Positions 7,840 through 16,689 of a DNA stretch of 64,000 nt are shown in pieces. The stretch's first letter is position 1, and each line of letters begins with the position of its first letter. This DNA is from an uncultured Butyricicoccus sp. GTDB lineage: Bacteria > Bacillota > Clostridia > Oscillospirales > Butyricicoccaceae. Made by a program: the position numbers and the translations under genes. The notes under the pieces were generated by a model. It was not told where the DNA came from, searched no databases, and was given only the letters and a program-made list of their open reading frames with translations. The stretch lies in assembly GCA_934532985.1 (NCBI GenBank), contig CAKTAV010000002.1:62001-126000 (forward strand), read 5' to 3'.

Positions 7840-9354
7840 TTACAATCCCTGTAAGAACACCTTGACCTTGTCAATATCACCCAACAGTTCGCGGCGCTGA
7901 CGTCCGATCATCAGTTCCTTATTGCAGCGGCTGTAGGCTTCACTGCCGTTTTCTGCAATAAATTCGGTTGAATAGAAATCTGTGTTCAGCTCGGTGACAA
8001 AGACAACCATTTCCTGACTCTTGCCGAATGCATTTTCCAAGAAGGCAAAGGCGTTTTCCAGCGCCTGCGCGGCCTGATCCGTCTGTTGCTCCAGCACGTT
8101 GGTCAGTGCAGAGAACTGCTCCGACAGAACGACGAATTCATCCTCCGGCTTGGCGGATGCGGAAACCTGCTTGCGGTATTCTTCCAGCGTCACAGCGGCC
8201 TTTTCCAGTGCGCGGGCTTCCTTTGGCGCGACGGCGGATGCCTTTTTGCGTGTTGTCAGCGAGGTGCGAATATTGTCCGCTTCCCGCTCCAGCAGCTCGG
8301 TAATCGGTTCCCGTCCCAGCATGGTCTTGCAATAGCGCAGGCTGTCATACATTGTCCGAATGGTCATCTCGGTGTAATAAATATCCGCAAAGCTGTTGGT
8401 CAGCTTGCCGACCAGCAGACCGATCACGCTCAAACGCTCATCAAACGGTGCATTCTTGAGACGATCCAGCGAGGATTGCGGCATTTTACCCTCCAGAATG
8501 CTGTCCACATGATAATCCGACTGGTATTTGCGGAACAGATCATAATACGCCGCAAAGTCGCGGGCAATCGTCGGATGCTGTAAATATTCGCGGATGACGT
8601 CCTCTGCTACTGGAATATCCAGTTCTTCATAGGTCAGAAGCAGGCTGGACAGATCCTCCCAGCCGCGGGCCGTGACAAAGGCCTTGCCGTCCACGGTGGT
8701 CTCTACCGTATAGAAATTCTGCTTCTTGATGTCGAGATAGGAGATAATCGCCGGATGAATCTGGCGGCGGTAGGCATATGGCTTCCAAACGTCCAGATTT
8801 TCCGTGACATCAATGCGCTTGAGCCGATCCAGCGTGACAATATCAAAATCACGGACGGATTTATTGTACTCCGGCGGATTGCCGGCGGCGGCGATAATCC
8901 ATCCCTCCGGAACAAAGTGGCTGCCAAAAGATTTGCGCTGTAAAAATTGCAGCATGGTCGGTGCCAGCGTTTCCGACACACAGTTGATCTCATCAATGAA
9001 CAGAATGCCCTCTTTGAGTCCGGTTTCCTCCATCTTATCATAGACGGATGCGATAATCTCGCTCATTGTGTATTCCGTAATGGTGTATTCCTTGCCGCCA
9101 TAGCTGTGCTTGCTGATAAACGGAAGACCAATAGCACTCTGACGGGTATGGTGCGTAATAGTATATGATACCAGCGCAATGCCGCACTCGTTTGCCGCCT
9201 GCTCCATAATTGCGGTCTTGCCAATGCCCGGAGGGCCCATCAGCAGTACCGGACGCTGCTGCACCGACGGAATTCGATAGGTGCCGTCCTCGTTTTTCGC
9301 CAGATAGGCGCGGACGGTATTTTTAATTTCTTGCTTTGCACGATTGATGTCCAT
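7840..9354 (-). CDS. MoxR-type AAA+ ATPase
   Basis: A 504-residue AAA+ ATPase of the MoxR branch. Walker A is GPPGIGKT (40-47), Walker B GILFIDEIN (116-124), and the sensor region GNPPEYN (159-164). MoxR proteins act as chaperone-like remodelers paired with VWA-domain partners. The C-terminal 200 residues are helical and charged, with little resemblance to the short MoxR lid, and may bind the partner. It is the third gene of a compact operon after an LRR_5 protein and a VWA protein (19-base gap to the latter). ATG 9354 has only a weak AGGA site 12 bases upstream. The substrate cannot be read from sequence. Confidence 0.88.
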   Translation of the reverse strand: MDINRAKQEIKNTVRAYLAKNEDGTYRIPSVQQRPVLLMGPPGIGKTAIMEQAANECGIALVSYTITHHTRQSAIGLPFISKHSYGGKEYTITEYTMSEIIASVYDKMEETGLKEGILFIDEINCVSETLAPTMLQFLQRKSFGSHFVPEGWIIAAAGNPPEYNKSVRDFDIVTLDRLKRIDVTENLDVWKPYAYRRQIHPAIISYLDIKKQNFYTVETTVDGKAFVTARGWEDLSSLLLTYEELDIPVAEDVIREYLQHPTIARDFAAYYDLFRKYQSDYHVDSILEGKMPQSSLDRLKNAPFDERLSVIGLLVGKLTNSFADIYYTEMTIRTMYDSLRYCKTMLGREPITELLEREADNIRTSLTTRKKASAVAPKEARALEKAAVTLEEYRKQVSASAKPEDEFVVLSEQFSALTNVLEQQTDQAAQALENAFAFLENAFGKSQEMVVFVTELNTDFYSTEFIAENGSEAYSRCNKELMIGRQRRELLGDIDKVKVFLQGL

Positions 9355-9373
9355 AATTCATCGTCCTGTCTTT

Positions 9374-10729
9374 TTAAGATTTCAATTGATTGATGTCGTC
9401 AGAGCCGATTACCAGCCGGATCGCCCATGGCGGAACCTGATGTTCGCCGTAGCTGTCGTCCAAGAATACAAAGGCGGTATCATACGCAGGACGCTTCTGC
9501 GGAAAAATACCATAGCCGTCCGTAAAGAACAACAGTCCCTGCAAATGCGTCAGCTCACCTTGCTGGATCAGCTCATCGACATAGGCAAACACCGGGCGGA
9601 AATCCGTATCACCGTTACCGGTCGTGTCAAAATGCTGCATGTATTCCTGCAGCTGACGCAGATCGGTAATTTTCGTATCTGATTGCACCGCTGCGTCGCA
9701 CTGAATAATATGTACGTTGACCGTGCGAGAAAATGTGCCGCTGTTAAGCAGCATGGACACTGTTTGCTCTAAAAATTTCTGCATCAACGTCTCGCTGCAC
9801 GAGCCAGAGGTGTCGATGGCGATTACAAAATCGCGAATTTTTTTCTCTTCGCAATATTCCAGCTCTTCAATTAGCGGAATATTGCCGTAAAGCTGTAAAC
9901 CATAGCTGTAAAAGCCATAGTCAAAACTGTCAGGATCAATGCGAACCTCTTCGCGCAGAACCGCGAATTGCTCTAAGAATTTGCGGTAATCCACCCGCGT
10001 GCGATTCTCGATATGCAGCTGTTTGAGCAGGTCTCCTGCCTGTAGATTGAGCTTTTGATGGAAGGTTTCCATCGCCGTCTGTGTTTTTTGGCTGATGTCC
10101 TGCCACTTCTGCTCCACCTCCTGCTTATTCGGAGGCGGCTCCTGCTGGTCATCATCGCTTCCGCCGGGCTGCTGCTGTTTCTGCTTATTATTCTCGTTGT
10201 CCTCCAGCTGATCCCAGAATTGATGATCATCCGCCGTGAATACGCTCCGCATTCCCTCTTTGATATGATACGGCGTACCGCGCAGACGAGTATAAATCTG
10301 CTCGGCATTGAATACCGGCAGTTCCAGCAGGTTATAGTATTCTTTTTTTCGATCCGTGACGATCTGACGCACGCAATCATAATCCATGGAATCAATGACG
10401 GATTCCACCGCGATATCACACGCCAGATTCCAATCCTCCACATCGCGCTCTCCGCAGCTGGTCAGGTGATGGAAAATACCGTGCAGAATCAGATGAAGGT
10501 AGGTTCGGTTGACCTGAATCGGATTGTCTCGATAACAGGCAGCCAAAAAGGTCGGATTGTAAAACAGATGGATGCCATCTGTCGCCACCGTCCGCGTCCG
10601 CAAATCCATATCAAACGACAGCGCAGACAGTGCCATGTCCAAATAGCGCAGGGAGAGATATAACTCGCTGCGGGACAGCGACAAAATACGGCTGCCAATT
10701 TGCATGAGTTCCTTATGAACCTGATTCAT
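9374..10729 (-). CDS. VWA-like protein with DUF2201-type metallopeptidase-like N-terminus
   Basis: A 451-residue protein. The N-terminal half resembles the putative metallopeptidase domain of DUF2201 proteins (LHLILHGIFHHLTSCGERDVEDWNLACDIAVE), but the catalytic Glu of HExxH is Gly here (H83-G-I-F-H87), so peptidase activity is doubtful. A Gln/Asn/Asp-rich linker (about 170-205) leads to a VWA-like domain with the metal-site motif DTSGS (306-310) and LLFFTDGYG. Such proteins work with the MoxR ATPase encoded directly downstream. ATG 10729 is chosen because GAGGGAG sits 5 bases upstream; an in-frame GTG at 10735 is too close to it. Confidence 0.85.
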   Translation of the reverse strand: MNQVHKELMQIGSRILSLSRSELYLSLRYLDMALSALSFDMDLRTRTVATDGIHLFYNPTFLAACYRDNPIQVNRTYLHLILHGIFHHLTSCGERDVEDWNLACDIAVESVIDSMDYDCVRQIVTDRKKEYYNLLELPVFNAEQIYTRLRGTPYHIKEGMRSVFTADDHQFWDQLEDNENNKQKQQQPGGSDDDQQEPPPNKQEVEQKWQDISQKTQTAMETFHQKLNLQAGDLLKQLHIENRTRVDYRKFLEQFAVLREEVRIDPDSFDYGFYSYGLQLYGNIPLIEELEYCEEKKIRDFVIAIDTSGSCSETLMQKFLEQTVSMLLNSGTFSRTVNVHIIQCDAAVQSDTKITDLRQLQEYMQHFDTTGNGDTDFRPVFAYVDELIQQGELTHLQGLLFFTDGYGIFPQKRPAYDTAFVFLDDSYGEHQVPPWAIRLVIGSDDINQLKS

Positions 10730-10744
10730 AGACACTCCCTCTTA

Positions 10745-11608
10745 TCATAATACAAACCGCGCACGGCGGCGTCCGAATTTTTCAAGACGATAATCCATCA
10801 GCAAGCTGGTTGCCTCTGGAACCTCTTCCTCGTTGCACAACGCGATCAGCTTTTGTACGGCGTCTTGATCGAGCAGCTCCAGCTGCAATATAAGCTCCAG
10901 CTTGGGAATGTCCCGTCGCTGGATGACCAATTCGGCTGCCTCATAGCTGTGCTCAGTGACATACGAGAGATACCGCTCCTTCGCGCTGTCATACAGTCGA
11001 TAGGGGTACTGTAGGCGCAGCAGCGCAATAGTGAGCAGTGTGTTTACCGTGTCATTTGGTATCGCGCGAATAAACGCGCGGTCATACTGCACAAAGTCAA
11101 TCTGGGAGCGATAAAAGCACACACGGTAAAACGAGCCGGAACCATACGTCACCATCTTGACGCCGCGCGGCTGTACCATTTCCTCGTAAATATAGTCGTA
11201 TTCCGGAAACAGCAATACGGCGGTCTCTCCGTCCTCTAAGTGCATGGTCACGATGATTTCCAGCGTGCAGTCCGTCAAAAACTGCTCTAAGTGATCCGCG
11301 CCGTTCATCGTAATGCGATGCAGTGCACGGCAGTTTTTGAATGCGCCGTCCGAAACAGCGCGTATCCCCTGCTCCAAGATCAGATGTTCCAAATTGGCGC
11401 AGTTGTAAAAGGCGTGACTCTGAATTTCCTGCATCGTCGCTGGAAAGTGGACGCTTTGCAGCTGTTCCTGCCCCTCAAAGGCATATTTGCCCACGGCATA
11501 GACAGGCTGTCCGTCAACAGACTCCGGAATGACCGCATGAGTCGGCGATGCAAGTACTTTGATTAATACAAGACCGGATTCGGTCGGTTCAAATTCATAT
11601 TCCTTCAC
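10745..11608 (-). CDS. BspA-like leucine-rich repeat (LRR_5) protein
   Basis: A 287-residue cytoplasmic protein with no signal peptide. Residues about 20-110 contain BspA-type repeats (AVGKYAFEGQEQLQSVHFPATMQEIQSHAFYNCANLEHLILEQGIRAVSDGAFKNCRALHRITM), which form a protein-binding surface. The C-terminal 150 residues are helical (LLTIALLRLQYPYRLYDSAKERYLSYVTEHSYEAAELVIQRRDIPKLELILQLE), resembling stacked helical hairpins. It is first in the LRR-VWA-MoxR operon (15 bases to the next gene) and may be its recognition module. GTG 11608 is preferred since GAGGGG is 7 bases upstream; ATG 11614 overlaps that site. Confidence 0.8.
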   Translation of the reverse strand: MKEYEFEPTESGLVLIKVLASPTHAVIPESVDGQPVYAVGKYAFEGQEQLQSVHFPATMQEIQSHAFYNCANLEHLILEQGIRAVSDGAFKNCRALHRITMNGADHLEQFLTDCTLEIIVTMHLEDGETAVLLFPEYDYIYEEMVQPRGVKMVTYGSGSFYRVCFYRSQIDFVQYDRAFIRAIPNDTVNTLLTIALLRLQYPYRLYDSAKERYLSYVTEHSYEAAELVIQRRDIPKLELILQLELLDQDAVQKLIALCNEEEVPEATSLLMDYRLEKFGRRRARFVL

Positions 11609-11703
11609 AGGCATTCCCCTCGATTTTTGATCTCTGTATCCTGTCCTATAGTATCATATTCACAGTATTGATTCAAGAGAGAGTAACCATTCTATGGAAA
11701 TGC

Positions 11704-11750
11704 AAAAAGCCTCATTGATTTGCCAGCGGTTGCCGAACAAACCAATGAGG
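11704..11750 (-). terminator. Terminator of the PepSY lipoprotein gene
   Basis: On the minus strand CCTCATTG and CAATGAGG pair across a 25-base loop that can itself fold, followed by CTTTTTG. Confidence 0.75.
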
Positions 11751-11764
11751 TTATTTATATAATA

Positions 11765-12607
11765 TCAGTCATCGTATTCCGATTCATACGAGATGATCTG
11801 CCCACTGACCGCGTTAATGTCATAGCTGTACTCGGTTCTGTCGTGATAGAACTCCACCTCATACTTATAAACGCCATCGTCATAGTCCAGCTCGGTACGC
11901 AGACCAGTTACGTCACTCTTTTTTAGTCCCGCATGATGCAGTGCCTTATTTCGCGCCTTGCCTTCGCTGATAAGAGCCTTGTCCGATGTCGGAATGTCAG
12001 CACGGTCAATCTCTTCCGCGTCCTGATCCTTGGAGACAATTTCTCCGGATTTCGCGTCAATCTCGTAGTCATATTCCGTTATGCCGGAGTAAAACTCGAC
12101 ATCATACACGGTCGAGCCGTCATCCGTATCCAACGCAACGTGCATTCCATGAGCGTCCGATCGTTTGATACCGGCGTCCTTGAGCGCAATGCGCTTGGCA
12201 GTCGTCTTGCCAATGTAATCGTTGTTGATATTCTGTTGGGTCATAGTGCCCGATTCATCCACATCGCGCGAGAGAATATCTCCGGATGCCGCTTCAATCT
12301 CATAATCATATTCGGCATCTCCCACGAAGAATTCCACGTCATAAGCGGCAGGATCATTACCATCTTGATCCTCATCCAAATAAACCTGAAGTGCGGTGGT
12401 GTCGCTCTCCTTCTGTCCGGCGTCCTTCAATGCAATGGAGGTCGCCTTGTCCTCGCCGATGTAATTTTCTGTACTTGCTGCCGCCGCTGCGGAACCGACC
12501 TGCGGAACAACTGCATTTTCATCACTGCCGGAATTCCCGCAGCCGGTCATTAAAGCTGCCGCCAGCGCCGCCACGCTCAGTGTCAATACTACATTCTTTT
12601 TCATCAT
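11765..12607 (-). CDS. Lipoprotein with three PepSY domains
   Basis: A 280-residue secreted lipoprotein. The signal peptide ends in the lipobox LMTGC, followed by a Ser/Ala-rich linker. Three PepSY-type repeats follow, each starting with GxxxAxxxALxDAGxK and ending in a YDYEIxAxSGxI block (YDYEIEAASGDILS, YDYEIDAKSGEIVS, YSYDINAVSGQIIS). PepSY domains are linked to protease inhibition and cell-surface regulation; a target is not known here. It lies downstream of a two-component system and has its own promoter with the same operator as that system, so it is probably a regulon member. The protein is very acidic. Confidence 0.88.
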   Translation of the reverse strand: MMKKNVVLTLSVAALAAALMTGCGNSGSDENAVVPQVGSAAAAASTENYIGEDKATSIALKDAGQKESDTTALQVYLDEDQDGNDPAAYDVEFFVGDAEYDYEIEAASGDILSRDVDESGTMTQQNINNDYIGKTTAKRIALKDAGIKRSDAHGMHVALDTDDGSTVYDVEFYSGITEYDYEIDAKSGEIVSKDQDAEEIDRADIPTSDKALISEGKARNKALHHAGLKKSDVTGLRTELDYDDGVYKYEVEFYHDRTEYSYDINAVSGQIISYESEYDD

Positions 12608-12659
12608 TACAATCATCCTTTCTGTCGGGTGGTTTGTATGCAGTTTTTATTGTGTTTAC

Positions 12660-12693
12660 AGTATAGAGCGAAAAAATGAAAACAACATGAAAA
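12660..12693 (-). promoter_or_regulatory. PepSY lipoprotein promoter with predicted response-regulator operator
   Basis: On the minus strand the direct repeat TTTCAT-N5-TTTCAT (11-bp period; complement at 12676-12681 and 12687-12692) is followed after 10 bases by -10 TATACT (12660-12665). No consensus -35 is present; the repeat occupies that position, as in PhoB-type activated promoters. The same geometry recurs upstream of the response regulator gene at 14777-14809. Confidence 0.75.
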
Positions 12694-14067
12694 TCAGAAT
12701 ATTTTTTCTTTTGTATCGTTTGGAAGCCAGAAGGTAAACGTACTTCCCTTCCCCAGCTTGCTCTCTGCCGTGATTGCGCCGCCGTGTGCGCGGACAATAT
12801 ACTGCACCATTGGGAGACCCAACCCGACACCGCCAATGGTCGAAGAACGCGATGGCTCGACCTGATAAAAGCGATCCCAGACTTTCGGCAGGTTTTCCTT
12901 GGCAATCCCGATTCCATCATCCCGAATGGTACCATAAATACGATTGTCTTGGCGCGAGAGCGTCACCCAAAGATTTCCTCCGGATGTTCCATATTTCACT
13001 GCGTTTTCCATCAGATTGAGCAACATGCGCATCAGCATGGTTTCGTCGCCAAGAACCGTGATCTCTGGTGCAATATCCGTGTGTACCGTGATTTGTTTCT
13101 CCTCTGCCATCTCCTGCACCTGCATGGACACCATTTCGGTCAGATTGCTCAGGTCGATCTGCTCTAACAGCAAGCGATCCTGCCCACGGTCTGCCCGCGC
13201 CAGAGTGAGAAGCTGAGCAATCAACGCGGACATCTTTCTCGCCTGCTCCTGCACGGTTTCCAGAGCTTTGGTTGTTTCCTTAGAGCTTTGCGGGCGTGAC
13301 AGAGAATAATCGCACTGCGATAGAATAACCGAGAGTGGCGTGCGCAGCTCATGAGAGGCATCGGAGGTAAACTGTTTTTCGCGTGCAAAGGAATCCTCGA
13401 GACGATCCAGCATACGATCTACGGTTGACGCCAGCTGATAGATTTCATCGTTTGCCTCCCCCAGCGCGATACGGCGGCTCAGATCATTTCCACTGCTGAT
13501 TTGTTCCGCAGAGTCCGCAATGCACCGTACCGGCAAAAAGGCGCGGCTGATGAGAAAATAGCCGCCCAGCGCAGCGAGAAAGACCAGACAAGGCAGCGCA
13601 ATCAGCGCGAGATGGAATAGTGATGCAAACGTCGAGTTAGCGCTCTCGGAGGAAAGGATACCGCGCACCCAAACCGTGCCGTATCCCTTGACTTCATATT
13701 GAATATCGTAAATATACCAGTTGGTATCCTCGTCGTCGAACTGCTGCATCGTGTCATCCTGGAATGCTTGGATACCGTTATATTTTTCCGGAATTCGTCC
13801 ATAGAGCATTCGTCCCTCCGCGTCATAAATCGAACGATAGACACCATTGACAAAGAAGTCCATGTCATCGTCCAGCTCCAGCCGCCCATCATCCAACTCG
13901 ATATAATCCAGACTATTTTGCACGACATGCGTAAGACGATCACGCAGCAGGCTTCGTACTGTGCGCTGCCCAGCCAAATACAAAAATAACAGCATCAACA
14001 CTGCCAGCAGTGACATCATTGCGGTAAACCACAGGGTTACACGCATCCGAATGGAAAGTCGTTTCAT
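12694..14067 (-). CDS. Membrane sensor histidine kinase
   Basis: A 457-residue two-component sensor. It has a first membrane helix near residues 10-32 (VTLWFTAMMSLLAVLMLLFLYLAG), an extracytoplasmic domain of about 115 residues, a second helix (LFHLALIALPCLVFLAALGGYFL), a HAMP linker, the H-box SDASHELRTPLSVILSQ, and an ATPase domain with N-box NLMENAVKYG, IRDDGIGI and GGVGLGLPMV. Its start overlaps the response regulator stop by 4 bases. The downstream PepSY lipoprotein may modulate or report to it. The signal is unknown. Confidence 0.92.
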   Translation of the reverse strand: MKRLSIRMRVTLWFTAMMSLLAVLMLLFLYLAGQRTVRSLLRDRLTHVVQNSLDYIELDDGRLELDDDMDFFVNGVYRSIYDAEGRMLYGRIPEKYNGIQAFQDDTMQQFDDEDTNWYIYDIQYEVKGYGTVWVRGILSSESANSTFASLFHLALIALPCLVFLAALGGYFLISRAFLPVRCIADSAEQISSGNDLSRRIALGEANDEIYQLASTVDRMLDRLEDSFAREKQFTSDASHELRTPLSVILSQCDYSLSRPQSSKETTKALETVQEQARKMSALIAQLLTLARADRGQDRLLLEQIDLSNLTEMVSMQVQEMAEEKQITVHTDIAPEITVLGDETMLMRMLLNLMENAVKYGTSGGNLWVTLSRQDNRIYGTIRDDGIGIAKENLPKVWDRFYQVEPSRSSTIGGVGLGLPMVQYIVRAHGGAITAESKLGKGSTFTFWLPNDTKEKIF

Positions 14068-14738
14068 GGCTCCTCCCGCAATACATAGCCGACACCGCGC
14101 ACGGTATGGATGAGCTTTGGCGAAAAGCCGTCGTCCAATTTTTTGCGAAGATAACGGATGTACACATCCACAATATTAGAACCACCTTCATAATCGTAAT
14201 TCCAGATGTGATTGCTGATGCGCTCACGCGATAGCACCACACCGGCATTGCGGATGAGGTATTCCAGAATGGCAAATTCCTTTGCGGAGAGCGGAATCTG
14301 CGTGCCGCTGCGGCGAACGGTGTGCGCTTCACAGTCGACTTCTAAGTCGGCAAGGGTATAGACATTGCTCACACTGCCTGCGCTTCGGCGAAGCAGCACA
14401 CGGATGCGTGCGAGCAGCTCATCAAATGCGAACGGTTTGACTAGGTAATCATCTGCACCGGCGTCCAGTCCGGTCACGCGATCCGGAATGCTGTCCAGCG
14501 CCGTCAGCAGCAGTACCGGTGTGGGATTTCCCTGCGTGCGCAGATCACGCAGCAGCTCCAGTCCGCTGCGTCCCGGAAGCATAATATCAAAAATACAGAG
14601 GTCATACTGCGCACACGCCAGATAATCCAGCGCATCACTGCCGTCTTGACAGCTGTCCACGCTATATCCCTCCTGCCGCAGGCGGGTACAGGTCAGTTCA
14701 CACAGCCGCGGTTCATCCTCTACCACTAAAATACGCAT
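14064..14738 (-). CDS. OmpR/PhoB-family response regulator
   Basis: A 224-residue regulator: receiver domain (MRILVVEDEPRLCEL, phospho-acceptor Asp in LCIFDIMLPG, conserved KPFAFDELLARI) and winged-helix DNA-binding domain ending RYLRKKLDDGFSPKLIHTVRGVGYVLREE. It forms an operon with the kinase gene. The GTG at 14747 lies inside the ribosome-site spacing, so ATG 14738 behind AGGAG is preferred. An operator-like direct repeat in its own promoter, shared with the PepSY gene, suggests autoregulation. Confidence 0.93.
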   Translation of the reverse strand: MRILVVEDEPRLCELTCTRLRQEGYSVDSCQDGSDALDYLACAQYDLCIFDIMLPGRSGLELLRDLRTQGNPTPVLLLTALDSIPDRVTGLDAGADDYLVKPFAFDELLARIRVLLRRSAGSVSNVYTLADLEVDCEAHTVRRSGTQIPLSAKEFAILEYLIRNAGVVLSRERISNHIWNYDYEGGSNIVDVYIRYLRKKLDDGFSPKLIHTVRGVGYVLREEP

Positions 14739-14776
14739 CACTGTCACACTCCTATTGCAAAGTAAAGATTAATCAT

Positions 14777-14809
14777 AGTATATCACGTCTGCATGAAAAA
14801 CAGATGAAA
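14777..14809 (-). promoter_or_regulatory. Response regulator promoter with TTTCAT direct repeat
   Basis: On the minus strand TTTCAT-N5-TTTCAT (complement at 14804-14809 and 14793-14798) precedes TATACT (14777-14782) with the same 10-base gap as at the PepSY promoter; the -10 is extended (TGA). It starts immediately beyond the aminotransferase terminator. Confidence 0.75.
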
Positions 14810-14814
14810 GAAGG

Positions 14815-14850
14815 CATAAATAAATTCCCTCGGCGAATCTGCCGAGGGAA
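14815..14850 (-). terminator. Terminator of the Lrp-aminotransferase operon
   Basis: TTCCCTCGGC pairs with GCCGAGGGAA across a 6-base loop and is followed on the minus strand by TTTATTTAT. Confidence 0.8.
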
Positions 14851-14867
14851 ACAAGAAACAGAGAACC

Positions 14868-16037
14868 TTACAGCTCCAGCAGAAATTCCTGCATGCGCTC
14901 CAAAGCAGTCTGCAAGTGCTTCATGGAATAGGAATACGAAATGCGGATATGTCCGCGTCCGCTCTCGCCAAACGCACTGCCCGGAACGACGGCGACCTTC
15001 TTGGAGTTGAGCAATCGCTCACAGAATTCCTCATCGTCGTCATAATACTTCGTAATATTCGGGAAGATGTAGAATGCGCCTTCTGGCTCAAAGCATGGCA
15101 TGCCCATATCAACGAGGGTCGAATAGACAAAACGGCGGCGCATGTCATATTCCTTGCGCATGTATGCGATTTCATCGGCACACGAGCGCATCGCTTCAAT
15201 GCCGGCAAACTGGCTGAGGGTCGGTGCCGACATGATGCCGAACTGATGAATCTTAACCAGCGGCTGCAGCATCTCACGCGGTGCCATAACCCAGCCCAGA
15301 CGCCAGCCGGTCATGGCATACGACTTGGAGAAGCCGTTGATGACAATCGTACGCTCCCGCATTCCCGGCAGCTCGGCGAAACAGACATGCTTCTTGCCGC
15401 CATAGGTCAGCTCACAATAAATTTCATCGGAAATGACAATAATATTCGTGTCGCGCAGAACCGCCGCAATCTCTTCCAGATCCTCACGGGTCATGATGGC
15501 ACCGGTCGGATTGTTCGGATACGGCATAATCAACACCTTGGTCTTCGGCGTAATTGCAGCACGCAGTGCGTCGGCGGTCAGCTTAAAGCCGTCTTCCATC
15601 TTAGTTTCCAGTGAAACGGGTGTGCCGCCCGCCATGATGGTCAGTGGTGTATAACAGACGAAGGATGGCTCCGGAATCAGAACCTCATCTCCATCCGATA
15701 CAAATGAACGCAGTGCATTGTCAATTGCCTCCGATCCGCCAACCGTGACAATAATTTCGTCATGCTCATCATAATCCAGATTATAGCTCTTCTTGGCATA
15801 TACACTAATTTCATGACGCAGATCTGCCAATCCCCAGTTCGAGGTGTAGAACGTCCGACCCTTTTCAATTGACGCGATGCCGGCCCGCCGAATCTGCCAC
15901 GGAGTCTGGAAGTCCGGTTCGCCGACACCAAGGGAAATGGCACCCTCCATGGTGCTGACAATATCGAAAAATTTACGGATGCCGGACGGCTTGACAACGC
16001 TTGCCTTGTCCGAAATCAACGATGAATAATCAATCAT
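14868..16037 (-). CDS. PLP-dependent aminotransferase, class I/II
   Basis: A 389-residue fold-type I aminotransferase (AspC/PatA-like). Visible blocks are the substrate and cofactor region SLGVGEPDFQTPWQIR, NPNNPTGAIM, DEIYCELTY, the PLP lysine in GFSKSYAMTGWRLGW, and the C-terminal arginine in SGRGHIRISYSYS. It transfers amino groups between an amino acid (probably aromatic or aspartate-like) and 2-oxoglutarate; the exact substrate is not readable. ATG 16037 overlaps the end of the Lrp gene by 8 bases and has GAGAGG upstream. Coupling to an Lrp regulator suggests amino-acid-responsive control. Confidence 0.92.
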   Translation of the reverse strand: MIDYSSLISDKASVVKPSGIRKFFDIVSTMEGAISLGVGEPDFQTPWQIRRAGIASIEKGRTFYTSNWGLADLRHEISVYAKKSYNLDYDEHDEIIVTVGGSEAIDNALRSFVSDGDEVLIPEPSFVCYTPLTIMAGGTPVSLETKMEDGFKLTADALRAAITPKTKVLIMPYPNNPTGAIMTREDLEEIAAVLRDTNIIVISDEIYCELTYGGKKHVCFAELPGMRERTIVINGFSKSYAMTGWRLGWVMAPREMLQPLVKIHQFGIMSAPTLSQFAGIEAMRSCADEIAYMRKEYDMRRRFVYSTLVDMGMPCFEPEGAFYIFPNITKYYDDDEEFCERLLNSKKVAVVPGSAFGESGRGHIRISYSYSMKHLQTALERMQEFLLEL

Positions 16038-16506
16038 TCCGGAAATCCTCTCTCTCATCGCGCGGATCGTAGTCAACGCCGGCATCCTTGTACTTCTTCA
16101 ATACAAACGCGGTCGAAGTCGAGATGACGTTCTCCATCGTGGACAGGTTTTCCGAAACAAAACGGGAGACCTCCAGCAGAGTACGACCGCTGATAACAAC
16201 CGTAAAGTCATAGCTGCCGCTCATCAGATACAAGCTCTGCACCTGCGGATAGCTCTTGATGCGGCGAGCCAGCTCGTCAAAGCCCATGCCCTTCTGCGGG
16301 CTGACGCGTACCTCGATCAGCGCAGTGACATTTTCCTTTTCGGTCTTTTCCCAGTCTACTACGGTTTTATAACCAAGAACAACATTATCATCTTCATATT
16401 CTCGAATTTTGCGAACCACTTCGTCTTCGCTCATATCCAGAATCTGCGCAATCCGGGCCGGGGTCAGTCGGGCGTCTTGTTCCAGCAGCTGTAAAATGCG
16501 ATACAT
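16030..16506 (-). CDS. Lrp/AsnC-family transcriptional regulator
   Basis: A 158-residue regulator with an N-terminal winged helix-turn-helix (MYRILQLLEQDARLTPARIAQILDMSEDEVVRKIREYEDDNVVLGYKTVVDWEK) and a C-terminal RAM ligand-binding domain (TALIEVRVSPQKGMGFDELARRIKSYPQVQSLYLMSGSYDFTVVISG). It probably senses an amino acid and controls the overlapping aminotransferase gene. ATG 16506 is preceded by a perfect AGGAGG; the longer frame to 16581 has no ribosome site. Confidence 0.92.
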   Translation of the reverse strand: MYRILQLLEQDARLTPARIAQILDMSEDEVVRKIREYEDDNVVLGYKTVVDWEKTEKENVTALIEVRVSPQKGMGFDELARRIKSYPQVQSLYLMSGSYDFTVVISGRTLLEVSRFVSENLSTMENVISTSTAFVLKKYKDAGVDYDPRDEREDFRND

Positions 16507-16615
16507 AGTTGTGTCCTCCTCTTTTTTATAACAAAACTTAATCGCAGTATACAACAAAATACGCCGAAAGAAAAGAGCCACACCAAAGATTTTTGCAAGA
16601 AAAGGAAGGTGGGAA

Positions 16616-16644
16616 TTGCAAAGCTCAAAAGTTTACGGTAAAAT
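16616..16644 (+). promoter_or_regulatory. Promoter of the DUF2461 gene
   Basis: -35 TTGCAA (16616-16621), 17-base spacer, -10 TAAAAT (16639-16644), about 45 bases before the chosen start. Confidence 0.7.
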
Positions 16645-16689
16645 ACCTATCAAAGAACCATAATGAATATGAAAAAGAAGGGACAATTT

